The notes below the pieces were generated by a model. The model was given only the letters and a program-made list of their open reading frames with translations. It ran no database searches and was not told the DNA's origin. A program made the translations under genes and the position numbers. From positions 38,572 through 102,571 of the forward strand of contig JAEDJD010000006.1 of assembly GCA_016296505.1 (NCBI GenBank): 64,000 bases of DNA, given 5' to 3'. The DNA is from Oscillospiraceae bacterium. GTDB lineage: Bacteria; Bacillota; Clostridia; Oscillospirales; Ruminococcaceae. Below, piece after piece: positions 8,239 through 15,972 of this stretch. How positions within the stretch are numbered: the stretch's first letter is position 1; every line of letters starts with the position of its first letter.

Positions 8239-9860
8239 GTTTCCAGCATTCCTTTCACATCATCCAGATAATCCGCAATCAGCACCGGCGTTTCATCATC
8301 CTGCATTTCGATGATCGTATCGCCAAAGCTGTCGTATAGATTTTCGTTGATCTCGTCCACCAGCACGGAGATCATCTGTCCGGCGTCTATCAACGGCTGA
8401 TAGGATTCGCCTGTTACCAGACAGATCAGCAATGCCATTGCCGGTTTGCTCAGCGGCAGATCTGGAATCTCGCTGTCGTCCGCTTCCTCGTCATCGTCGA
8501 TCGGTTCCGGCACGGCAGCAGCCGCAGACGGTTCTGGTTCTTCGTCCTCCGGCAGCGTGAGCATATCGGTCGTATGCGCGGCAGCCTTGCGGATTTCGGC
8601 AAGCTCCGCTTCATTGAGCGTAATCACCGGCGCGTTTTTCCGTTCCTGCTCGACAAACCATGCGTCTATCGTCTGTCGGATGATTTCGGCATCGCCCTCC
8701 GGCAGCTCGCCTGCCTTCAGCTTATTCTTAAATTTCAGTTTTTCGCGCAGAAACGAGTCAAAGGTTCGCAGCAATGCGCCGACTCGATCCGTATGCGGTG
8801 CGGAGCAGAATTTCTCAGTCACCCACTGTCCCTTGCAGCAGTGATAGACGCAGAGCGGAGACAGTCGATAGCTGCCGTCCTTCTGCGGTGTCCGGTAACA
8901 GAACATCGCGCCCTCAAACATGATATGCTGTTCTCGTTTCTGTTCGCCGAGCAGATATGCGGAAAATGACAGCCCTTTCTGCTCCGCATAATACGTCAGC
9001 ATTGCCTGATAGACCGCCTTGAGCAATTCAGCGACCTTTTGTTTTTCGGCAAGATATAGCTTTGAATCCTTGATATGATACTTGGAAAGCTGATTGAGCG
9101 CAAGCAGCAATTCCTCTGCCGTATGCGCGCTATGCCGCAGAACGGTAATGGCTGCCGCCTCTTTCTCGTAATCCAGACGATATGGCAGACGATAATATGC
9201 AGCAAAATCGGGTGTCCAGCGCAGCAGCGATTTTTTCACAGCTGGGAATTGTTCGCCGTAATCGCGCAGCAGATTACCGAGCGCGTCATATGCCTGTTCA
9301 GCGGTCGGAAATCCGATCAGATTCAGAATCTCATAAGCATAGAGCAGAAGAAACGCGTTCTGTGCAGGAGGCAGCGCGCCCTGCCGATAACGCGTGCGCC
9401 ATGTGAAATACGCGCGCAGCTCGTGATCTTTCATATTATAATACATCGGAATCGACCTGTCGCACTGCACAGATTCCGGATAATCGTCGGTATACTGCTC
9501 CATAAATATGCCCTGCTGATAGAACAGGTTCTCTATAGAACGCGTCCCGTCGAGATTGTTGTAGCCGGAGAGCGTACGCATCTGACGAAGCTGCTGCGGC
9601 ACAGGCGTAAACGCTGCGAATGGATTGGACAGGATCGCCTGATCGGTATAGACCGTTGCCGAATGCGAGGTCGTGCGAGATTTTTTTCGTCTGGCGGACT
9701 GGGCAGCCGGTTTTTTAACAGCAGAGGCAGTTTTTTTGGACGATGTTTTTCTTCTGCTGCCGGACGCGGACTTTTTCGGCTTGGACGCAGGAACGATCTC
9801 ATCCAGATACGCCTTGCCTGCCTCGCGCAACAGCCTTTCCAGTACGTTCATCAATCCCAT
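8235..9860 (-). CDS. TerB-N/TerB-C domain protein with basic N-terminal tail
   Basis: 541 residues starting MGLMNVLERLLREAG. Residues about 18-60 are a Lys/Arg/Ser/Ala-rich tail (PKKSASGSRRKTSSKK), perhaps nucleic-acid binding. The centre (SRSIPMYYNMKDHELRAYFTWR-like) is a TerB-N domain; the acidic hinge EPEPSAAAAVPEPIDDDEE near 460-480 precedes a TerB-C-like end (DEINENLYDSFGDTIIE). The frame stays open further upstream, but ATG 9860 is chosen because AAGGAGAGAGG precedes it and a strong promoter (9898-9926) lies between it and the upstream ATG. TerB-family proteins with an SF2 helicase and an ATPase have been proposed as DNA-processing sets; that role is inferred here. Confidence 0.82.
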   Translation of the reverse strand: MGLMNVLERLLREAGKAYLDEIVPASKPKKSASGSRRKTSSKKTASAVKKPAAQSARRKKSRTTSHSATVYTDQAILSNPFAAFTPVPQQLRQMRTLSGYNNLDGTRSIENLFYQQGIFMEQYTDDYPESVQCDRSIPMYYNMKDHELRAYFTWRTRYRQGALPPAQNAFLLLYAYEILNLIGFPTAEQAYDALGNLLRDYGEQFPAVKKSLLRWTPDFAAYYRLPYRLDYEKEAAAITVLRHSAHTAEELLLALNQLSKYHIKDSKLYLAEKQKVAELLKAVYQAMLTYYAEQKGLSFSAYLLGEQKREQHIMFEGAMFCYRTPQKDGSYRLSPLCVYHCCKGQWVTEKFCSAPHTDRVGALLRTFDSFLREKLKFKNKLKAGELPEGDAEIIRQTIDAWFVEQERKNAPVITLNEAELAEIRKAAAHTTDMLTLPEDEEPEPSAAAAVPEPIDDDEEADDSEIPDLPLSKPAMALLICLVTGESYQPLIDAGQMISVLVDEINENLYDSFGDTIIEMQDDETPVLIADYLDDVKGMLET

Positions 9861-9897
9861 TACAGCCCTCTCTCCTTTCTCGACGCAATTCAATATT

Positions 9898-9926
9898 ATT
9901 ATAACATATAATGCTATGAAATGCAA
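9898..9926 (-). promoter_or_regulatory. Promoter of the TerB-BrxD operon
   Basis: Minus-strand -35 TTGCAT (9926-9921), 17-base spacer, TGT-extended -10 TATAAT (9903-9898). Predicted start about 30 bases before the TerB start codon. Confidence 0.85.
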
Positions 9927-9970
9927 TGAATGCAATGTGAAAATTCTGCGGAATTCCCTGACATAAGCAT

Positions 9971-10004
9971 AAAAACAGAGGATTTGCCGCACGGACAAAT
10001 CCTC
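9971..10004 (-). terminator. Intrinsic terminator after the DIP1984 gene
   Basis: Minus-strand stem GAGGATTTG (10004-9996) with CAAATCCTC (9986-9978), followed by TGTTTTTA. It lies about 180 bases downstream of the DIP1984 stop; the bases between (10005-10185) hold no gene but can pair GACAGCAG with CTGCTGTC over a long distance. Confidence 0.8.
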
Positions 10005-10185
10005 GACAATTTCAGTACCCCGTTCCCACCCGGATTTCACCGACAGCAGGTGATAAATATGCAAAATACGATGTGCCGCAGTGCAGTATGCAATATGCGT
10101 TGTCACGGTCTTGAAAGCCTTTCGGCGCGCGGACTCAAACTCAGCCGCAGAGCTGCTGTCCACCTGAAACCCTGCCAAAATCTTC

Positions 10186-10650
10186 TCAGTTTTCGTCCAT
10201 CAGAAGCTCAGTTGTCCAGTTCAATTCCTGAAGCCGTTCCTCTGTCAGACGAATTTCTTTCGCAACAGCGTCCAGATCCTTTTGCAGTTCCCGTACATTG
10301 ACTGCGCTTTCCATACGGATCTCAGTCTTGGAATAGCGCGGCGCAAGCGTACTCGCTTCATCGAGAAAACCGCGTAAAATCCGCGATTTTTGCAGAAGCG
10401 CGTCCCGACGCGAAATCATTTCGGTAATCGTTTTGCCATCACTGACCGTCAGCGCGTTGGTGAGATTGATCTGCGTAACGAGTTGTTCCAGCGCAGCGAT
10501 CGCGGTATCCAGTGCAGCAAGCAGCTCAGCGGGCGCTTCGGCAGGCTGTTCGCCCTCCTGCACACGCGCATTGTTATTGAGTCTGATTTGCAGTTCGCCG
10601 ATCTGCGTCTGCAATTCAGCACGGCGCATCAGCGCAGCAGCAAGCTTCAT
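10186..10650 (-). CDS. DIP1984 family protein
   Basis: 154 residues, almost all helical, with the family N-terminus MKLAAALMRRAELQTQIGELQ and conserved block VSDGKTITEMISRRDALLQKSRILR at about 78-102. No catalytic motif and no signal sequence are visible; the protein is probably a cytoplasmic coiled-coil bundle. Function is unknown for the family. Start ATG 10650 has AAAGGAG before it and follows the DUF4317 stop by 15 bases, so the two genes are probably one transcript. Confidence 0.85.
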   Translation of the reverse strand: MKLAAALMRRAELQTQIGELQIRLNNNARVQEGEQPAEAPAELLAALDTAIAALEQLVTQINLTNALTVSDGKTITEMISRRDALLQKSRILRGFLDEASTLAPRYSKTEIRMESAVNVRELQKDLDAVAKEIRLTEERLQELNWTTELLMDEN

Positions 10651-10665
10651 AGCATACTCCTTTCA

Positions 10666-11835
10666 TCATGCGTCCCACGGTGCCGGAGAATCCGGATCCA
10701 GCACGCCGGGAACCCTCAGATCATAGCCATTGACCTCGATCATCGCGTCATCAAGTTCGATGATCATGCAGTGCCGACCGTTAATCTTATCGAGCCTTAC
10801 CTTATCCTTCGCCTGATTTTTGACGTTCACAATAATTTCAGGCGTTTTGATGACGGTCTTTGCGGAAACCAGACGCTCCGGCTTGAGCGAGGTTTCAACG
10901 TGCTCCTGAAAGACTTTTTCCGTATCGACGAGCTTTTCCTCTGGCACGCCAGCCTCGGAGAGCATTCTGTGCAGAATGCGACCGGTCACCTCAGTCGGGG
11001 AATCGTCGGTCTTATTTTTCGCAACAAGTTCAGTCAGCTTTTCATTAACGGTGGTTACGGTTTCATAGGTCAGATCGTCGCCGAGCAGCGTGCCGAGCAC
11101 CTGCTTCATATCTGCCTGATCTTCCTCCACAGTTGTCTCGACATCGCATTCAAGGAACGATTCTATGAGGTTTTCATTCGGCGTATTCGGCGTTTTCGTG
11201 TAGTAGAGGACATGGTGGACATCGGTTGCGCGATCTGAAAATACCGGATAAAAGAAGCCGTCTGCCGGAGATTTGCTGATAACAGCATTCGGATTTTCCT
11301 GCCGCAAAATCTCGTCGTCCGTCTGATTATAGACCAGAACGCCCTCTGTTTTGGCGATCGGACAGAGCGCCGCGACCAGATACCGGAATACCTGATCGGT
11401 AAAATCGGTTTCCAGCTCGTCCATTTTATTTTTACGCGGCGGATTATACTGGCAGTAAGCCAGAAGCACGGCATAGGGCGCGTCGGAATCAACCTTTTCG
11501 GCAAGGTCGCCGAGGAATGACAGCGCAACATCCTCCTGCTTCAATTCGGATTGCAGCAAGCCGGCAAGACGCGTCTGCGCGCCGTCCTCGCCGTACGCGT
11601 GCTCACGGAACGGCAGTTCCGAGCTTTGCTTGCCGAGATTGACGTTCAGCACCTTTTTCATAGCTTCGTAGAGGATCTGGCTTTCCGGCGAAGGAATACT
11701 CGCGGCGCTCCGGATATTGACGCCGCGCACATTCCGCTGCGTATCCACAAACGCGGTCAATACGCGCTCCATCGTAAAATATTTGGCTTCCGGATTAAAA
11801 TGATTCCGGATCTCATTGAGTTCTTTACGGTTCAT
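10666..11835 (-). CDS. DUF4317 family protein
   Basis: 389 residues, recognised from the family start MNRKELNEIRNHFNPE and internal motifs CQYNPPRKNK and GRHCMIIELDDAMIEVNGYDL. The family is widespread in Clostridia and has no assigned biochemical activity; no signal peptide or membrane segment is seen. Start ATG 11835 has AGGAG five bases upstream. Its downstream partner is the DIP1984 gene. Confidence 0.88.
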   Translation of the reverse strand: MNRKELNEIRNHFNPEAKYFTMERVLTAFVDTQRNVRGVNIRSAASIPSPESQILYEAMKKVLNVNLGKQSSELPFREHAYGEDGAQTRLAGLLQSELKQEDVALSFLGDLAEKVDSDAPYAVLLAYCQYNPPRKNKMDELETDFTDQVFRYLVAALCPIAKTEGVLVYNQTDDEILRQENPNAVISKSPADGFFYPVFSDRATDVHHVLYYTKTPNTPNENLIESFLECDVETTVEEDQADMKQVLGTLLGDDLTYETVTTVNEKLTELVAKNKTDDSPTEVTGRILHRMLSEAGVPEEKLVDTEKVFQEHVETSLKPERLVSAKTVIKTPEIIVNVKNQAKDKVRLDKINGRHCMIIELDDAMIEVNGYDLRVPGVLDPDSPAPWDA

Positions 11836-11934
11836 TGTATTGTCTCCTGTTATCTATCGGCGTATCGCCAGCGCAGGCTGAAAACGATACCGCGCGATTA
11901 TCAGTACCCGCGGCGCAAATCGGACGCCGCATAC

Positions 11935-11967
11935 AAAAATGGCAGCCGCCGGAGAAAGTCCGACGGC
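11935..11967 (-). terminator. Terminator after the DUF1858 gene
   Basis: Minus-strand stem GCCGTCGGA / TCCGGCGGC (11967-11945, one G-T pair) followed by TGCCATTTTTG. Confidence 0.65.
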
Positions 11968-11977
11968 TCATTTGTCA

Positions 11978-12175
11978 TCATTTTGCGAAATGTGCCTGAA
12001 GCTTTGCAACAAGCTCGTCCGCATTTACGCCGTGAACGGCGCAGGCGTCTGCAACCGATTCGCCGCGGGAAGCCGGACATCCAAGACAATGCATTCCCAT
12101 TTCGAGGAAAAACGGCGCAGTAGAGGGATCGGCGTCCAGAATATCGCCGATCACGGTATCCTTTGTAATTTCCAT
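11978..12175 (-). CDS. DUF1858 small redox-disulfide protein
   Basis: 65 residues, MEITKDTVIGDILDAD start and MHCLGCPASRGESV motif. The CxxC at about 29-32 places it in DUF1858, a domain found alone or attached to hybrid-cluster and redox proteins. Alone here, it is likely a small cytoplasmic metal-binding or thiol redox protein. AAGGAAG lies before the ATG. It is separated from the upstream zinc-ribbon gene by a hairpin at 12199-12221. Confidence 0.9.
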   Translation of the reverse strand: MEITKDTVIGDILDADPSTAPFFLEMGMHCLGCPASRGESVADACAVHGVNADELVAKLQAHFAK

Positions 12176-12198
12176 TGGAATCTTCCTTTCAAATTAAG

Positions 12199-12221
12199 AG
12201 GGCGCAGCCAAGCCGCGCCCT
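12199..12221 (-). terminator. Possible weak terminator between zinc-ribbon and DUF1858 genes
   Basis: Stem AGGGCGC / GCGCCCT with a nine-base loop, minus-strand tail TCTTAATTT. The U-tract is poor, so some readthrough is expected. Confidence 0.45.
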
Positions 12222-12231
12222 GCATTTTTCA

Positions 12232-12510
12232 TTACTGCTGATTCTTGAGCTGTGCGTAGCACTCGCTGCAATAAACAGGGCGATCCTCACGCGGACGGAA
12301 CGGAACCTGTGCTTCCTTGCCGCAGTTTGCGCAAGTAGCAGCAAAATATTCGCGCTCGGTCTTACCGGCATTCTTTCTTGCGTCACGGCAAGTCTTGCAC
12401 TTCTTCGGATCGTTTGCAAAGCCTTTCTCAGCATAAAACTCCTGCTCGCCGGCGGTGAATACGAACTCCTGTCCGCACTCGTTGCATACTAAGGTTCTGT
12501 CTTCGTACAT
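12232..12510 (-). CDS. Small zinc-ribbon protein
   Basis: 92 residues with four CxxC knuckles: C9-C12, C38-C41, C60-C63 and C81-C84, enough for two zinc sites. The order VCNECGQEFVF ... CKTCRDARK ... CANCGKEAQVPFRP ... YCSECY matches the clostridial zf-trcl/zinc-ribbon family seen near DUF1858 genes. GAGGAT precedes the ATG. Likely cytoplasmic; a nucleic-acid or redox role cannot be told apart from sequence. Confidence 0.88.
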   Translation of the reverse strand: MYEDRTLVCNECGQEFVFTAGEQEFYAEKGFANDPKKCKTCRDARKNAGKTEREYFAATCANCGKEAQVPFRPREDRPVYCSECYAQLKNQQ

Positions 12511-12721
12511 TTGAATTATCCTCGATTCTTGAAATTTGGACCTCGACGGAATACCCCATCACTGTTGCTCATGTACCGCCTGCGGCGATGCTCTGAAGCG
12601 AAATCGGGTTGCAGGTGAAATAACTTGCACGCGCTGGAAGAAATGCTGCCGGGTCATAAAATAGAGAGAAGATAGCCCGCTTCTCATTTCGGGAACAGTC
12701 AGCCGGACTGCACGGAGCTGC

Positions 12722-13357
12722 TCACTCCTGTTCTGCAGAGCTGGCAGCCGCCGTAAACATTTTGCTCCATACGGCGCGGAGCTTGCGTCTTGCACGCTGA
12801 ATCGCGTTATCAACGCTTTTGGACGGGATATCCAGCTTTTGCGCGATTTCCTCATAAGAATAACCGCTGACGGAAAGCCAGAATACCTCCTGTTCCTGTT
12901 TGCTGAGGACGTCTGCCAGCATCGCATAAAGCTCGGAAACACGTTCTTTTTCAAAGAACGCCTGTTCCGGCGTATCGCCGTTATCCGCCAAAATATCGCG
13001 AATTGAATTCTCCGGATCATCCAGAGAAATATCCGCAGAACCGGCTGGACGGGATACGGTTCGCTCCATTCTTGAAACGCTGGACATCCGATTCCGGATG
13101 CAGACGACCGCATAGGTACGAAATCCTGCGTTTTTCCCTTGTACAAAGGATGTCGCAGCAGCAAGCAATCCAAGCATACCCTCCTGCGCATAGTCCTCGG
13201 CGTCCGCCGGATTTCCGGCAAACGACCGCGCCATACTGACGATCGTTGAACGATATCGTTCCAGAAGAATCTCGAACGCCTGCGGCGCGTCCGCACAAAG
13301 ACTGACCAGCGCTTCATCCGGCATAGAGAAAAGACTGTCAACTGAGAACGTGCTCAT
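12722..13357 (-). CDS. Sigma-70 family RNA polymerase factor, sigma-H-like
   Basis: 211 residues from ATG 13357 (MSTFSVDSLF), chosen because GAGGAGG lies nine bases ahead; the frame opens 17 codons earlier without a ribosome site. Region 2 contains DAEDYAQEGMLGLLAAATSF near 53-72 and region 4 contains SVSGYSYEEIAQKLDIPSKSVDNAIQRARRKLR near 155-190. Length and pattern fit the SigH group (transition state and sporulation entry), but a general ECF-like role is not excluded. It has its own consensus promoter at 13464-13492. Codes for a cytoplasmic transcription factor. Confidence 0.85.
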   Translation of the reverse strand: MSTFSVDSLFSMPDEALVSLCADAPQAFEILLERYRSTIVSMARSFAGNPADAEDYAQEGMLGLLAAATSFVQGKNAGFRTYAVVCIRNRMSSVSRMERTVSRPAGSADISLDDPENSIRDILADNGDTPEQAFFEKERVSELYAMLADVLSKQEQEVFWLSVSGYSYEEIAQKLDIPSKSVDNAIQRARRKLRAVWSKMFTAAASSAEQE

Positions 13358-13463
13358 GCAGAAAAGCCTCCTCACACAGAACAAGCACCGATGCGCATTC
13401 TGCCGCACCTGTCAGATCCGCAGCATACGCAGAACCGTACACCGCAGAAATTGACCTAGTATA

Positions 13464-13492
13464 ATGATAACCGAAAGCCGCCGATTTGTCAA
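13464..13492 (-). promoter_or_regulatory. Promoter of the sigma-factor gene
   Basis: Minus-strand TTGACA (13492-13487), 17-base spacer, TATCAT (13469-13464); about 100 bases of leader before the start codon. Confidence 0.85.
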
Positions 13493-13569
13493 GTATTTTT
13501 CAGCGCGATTTACTGAATACGGAAATATGAACAGCTTTCAACAAGATTATTTGACATTTCAAACAAATA

Positions 13570-14136
13570 TCAATCGACAGCAAATTGACTTCTGCCGTCA
13601 CGGAACAGATTTCCGCCGTGAGAATCAATCGCAACGAGCAGCGGAAAATCTTTCAGCACAAGGCGTTTGACGGACTCGCAGCCGAGGTCGTCATAGGCGA
13701 TGACCTCGCATTCGGTAATATGTGCCGCCGCAAGCGCGCCTGCGCCGCCGACCGCACAAAAATACACCGCATGATTCCGCACAATGGCGTCGCAAACAGC
13801 CTGAGAACGCTCGCCCTTACCGATCATACCGAGCAAACCAGCGTCGAGCAGTTCCGGCGCATAAGGGTCCATTCTGCCGGAAGTCGTAGGACCGCACGCA
13901 CCGATCGGACGACCGGGCGGTGCAGCCGTTGGACCTGCATAATAGATCACAGCGTCCTGAAGCGGAAACGGAAGCGACTGCGTTCCATGCTCGCGCATTG
14001 CAGCGGTCAACCGTTTGTGCGCCGCGTCGCGCGAGGTATAAACGGTACCGGATAGCATCACACGATCACCGGCGTGCAGAAGCTGCTGCTCCCGCACCAA
14101 TGCCGGCAATTCGCTTACATGACAAATATACTCCAT
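13570..14136 (-). CDS. Class I fumarate hydratase-type hydro-lyase, beta subunit
   Basis: 188 residues matching the C-terminal (beta) half of Fe-S fumarases/tartrate dehydratases: motifs GDRVMLSGTVYTSRDAAHKR near 23-42, YYAGPTAAPPGRPIGACGPTTSGRMD near 66-91 and GGAGALAAAHI near 132. The beta subunit supplies part of the active site for hydration of fumarate to malate and needs an alpha subunit with the 4Fe-4S cluster; no alpha gene is next to it or anywhere in the window. The start overlaps the DivIVA stop by one base (TAATG), an unusual partner. Confidence 0.88.
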   Translation of the reverse strand: MEYICHVSELPALVREQQLLHAGDRVMLSGTVYTSRDAAHKRLTAAMREHGTQSLPFPLQDAVIYYAGPTAAPPGRPIGACGPTTSGRMDPYAPELLDAGLLGMIGKGERSQAVCDAIVRNHAVYFCAVGGAGALAAAHITECEVIAYDDLGCESVKRLVLKDFPLLVAIDSHGGNLFRDGRSQFAVD

Positions 14137-15608
14137 TAGTTCCAGCCAATGCCGTTTTCGCCGGCGCTCTCAGCGAGGTCTTCAAAGCTGAATTCGTTCT
14201 TGCCGACTTTTTCAAAGGACTTGGAAACGACCTCGTCGAAGCTCTCGAAGCTTGGAACGTCGTCGTCGTCGCCGACAGTCGAACGCGCATCAGAAATGAT
14301 ATTCTTCGCTTCGGACAGACGGGTTCCTGCCTGACTGGAGAGATTTTCGAGAACAAGGGAAATTTCGCCAAATTTCTTAGAAACGCTGTCGATTTCGCTG
14401 CGGAGCAGTGCGCGGACTGTTCTTGCAGTTTCGGTAGTTGTTTTCGTTCTGCGCTCAGCGTCCTCGATCGAAGCGCGGACGGAACTTTCGGCGTCTGCGA
14501 CAGTTTTGATTGCCTGCGCGTCCGCGTCATTGAGCTTTTTCTCGGCTTCTACATTTGCATTGCTGATGGTTTCATCCGCCTGTTTATTGGCGTCGGAGAT
14601 CGTTTTCTCAGCCTGCGTATTCGCGTCAGCAATTGTCTTTTCAGCCTGTGCAGTCGCGTCTGCGATCATCTTCGCAGCTCTCTCCTCGGCGTCCATGGTA
14701 ATCGCATTTGCTTTCTTAGTTGCCTCGTTCGCGACTTTCTTCGCAGTCATCTGCGCTTCCATAAAGAGTGCGCTCATATCAAAGCCGGAGTCGCCGTTTT
14801 CTCTGAGATCAGCGTTCTCCTGACGGAGCTGTTCGAGTTCACGATCTTTCTCGGCAAGACTGCTGCTCTGTTCAGCGATCACAGCCTCATATTCTGCGAG
14901 CTTCTGAAGATCGGATTCGCTTGAAAGCCCAGCGCTTTCTTCGATCATGGTATTCTTTGCTTCCAGTTCGGAACGGAGCGCTTCCAGCTCGGATTCATAT
15001 TCTGCAGCGCGCGTTTCCATCGATTCGATGGTTGCAGTATTCTCGGAAATTTTCGCCTGATATGCAGCGATCTGCTGTGCGACCTCCTCAGAGCCTTCGC
15101 CGCTGACTGCATTTGCGACAGCCGCTTCCAGATCGAGGCGGAGAGAAGTATTGTCCTCATTCAGGGTCACCAGACGGCTTTCAAGCTCGGTGATTGTATT
15201 TTTGAGTTCGATCTGTTCCTCCTGTGCCAGTTCAAGCTCAGCCTGTGCAGAAGCGAGATCGGCTTTCACATCGGTAGCCTCCTGCTGCAACGCTGCAAAT
15301 ACGTCCTCGGAGACAATGCCAGCGCCGCTGCCGTCGATAACGGGACGATTTTTCAATTCTTCCTGCGCAGCGCGAAGCTGATTCTTTGTTGTACCCAATT
15401 CACCGCGGAGTCGAGTCAGTTCGGATTCATATTCGGCTCTCATATCGTCGTTTGCACTGCCGCCGCTCTGAGCTTTTTTCTTCAGCTCATCACGTTCTTC
15501 CTCCAAAGCATAAATCTTGGAATTCAATTCATCAATGTATGCTAAAACATCTTCCTTCACAAAACCGCCACCGATTTTCGTGGTTCTCAAAAAATTTTGC
15601 TGCTCCAT
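14136..15608 (-). CDS. Long DivIVA-like coiled-coil protein with hendecad repeats
   Basis: 490 residues. The N-terminus (TTKIGGGFVKEDVLAYIDELN) has the DivIVA membrane-curvature pattern; residues 35-270 and 290-440 are predicted coiled coil. At about 311-376 six consecutive 11-residue units such as AEKTIADANTQ and AEKTISDANKQ are visible. The C-terminus is acidic (GDDDDVPSFESFDE). DivIVA proteins mark poles and septa in Gram-positives; this one is about three times the usual length. It has its own promoter at 15745-15773 and lies downstream of ftsZ. Start ATG 15608 follows GGAG at eight bases. Confidence 0.8.
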   Translation of the reverse strand: MEQQNFLRTTKIGGGFVKEDVLAYIDELNSKIYALEEERDELKKKAQSGGSANDDMRAEYESELTRLRGELGTTKNQLRAAQEELKNRPVIDGSGAGIVSEDVFAALQQEATDVKADLASAQAELELAQEEQIELKNTITELESRLVTLNEDNTSLRLDLEAAVANAVSGEGSEEVAQQIAAYQAKISENTATIESMETRAAEYESELEALRSELEAKNTMIEESAGLSSESDLQKLAEYEAVIAEQSSSLAEKDRELEQLRQENADLRENGDSGFDMSALFMEAQMTAKKVANEATKKANAITMDAEERAAKMIADATAQAEKTIADANTQAEKTISDANKQADETISNANVEAEKKLNDADAQAIKTVADAESSVRASIEDAERRTKTTTETARTVRALLRSEIDSVSKKFGEISLVLENLSSQAGTRLSEAKNIISDARSTVGDDDDVPSFESFDEVVSKSFEKVGKNEFSFEDLAESAGENGIGWN

Positions 15609-15744
15609 AAATTACGCTCCAATCCTCCGCAATAAAAAAGATAATGCACAGATACGGGCGGCACAGGACATCTGAACGGAAGCTGTTCGCGGACTCAGCA
15701 TCGTCTACGGCGCCTGATCGCCTGTTTCCCGCAGGCATATAATT

Positions 15745-15773
15745 ATGATAACACATTTTCAGTTTTTTTTCAA
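15745..15773 (-). promoter_or_regulatory. Promoter of the DivIVA-like gene
   Basis: Minus-strand TTGAAA (15773-15768), 17-base spacer, TGT-extended TATCAT (15750-15745). The 130-base leader to 15608 shows no other feature; 15774-15930 also appears empty. Confidence 0.8.
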
Positions 15774-15933
15774 GCCGTTATATGTAGAAATATCCGGCCG
15801 CTTTTTGTGTATTTCCCCCAAATATCTCATTATAATTCCGGAACAATAGACAAAAGTAAAAACAAGCAGTCAATCATTTATAAAACATTCAGGTGATTTT
15901 TCGACAGTTCGCAAGCGATTCACAAGCCCTGCA

Positions 15934-15962
15934 GAAAAAAACAGACCGCCGAAGCAGTCTGT
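15934..15962 (-). terminator. Terminator after ftsZ
   Basis: Minus-strand hairpin ACAGACTGC-TTCG-GCGGTCTGT (15962-15941) with a stable TTCG loop and seven U residues (15940-15934), ten bases after the ftsZ stop. Confidence 0.95.
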
Positions 15963-15972
15963 TTTGTATCGC

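Noticed and set aside
6919..9860. A complete BREX system
   Set aside because: BrxD-like and helicase genes are present, but PglX, PglZ, BrxA, BrxB and BrxC are not.
9861..10178. 106-residue upstream extension of the TerB protein
   Set aside because: No ribosome site, atypical composition, and the strong promoter at 9898-9926 lies inside it; ATG 9860 has a good site.
12511..12721. RNA gene between the zinc-ribbon and sigma genes
   Set aside because: Only a weak GAGAAG/CTTCTC hairpin and no known family features.
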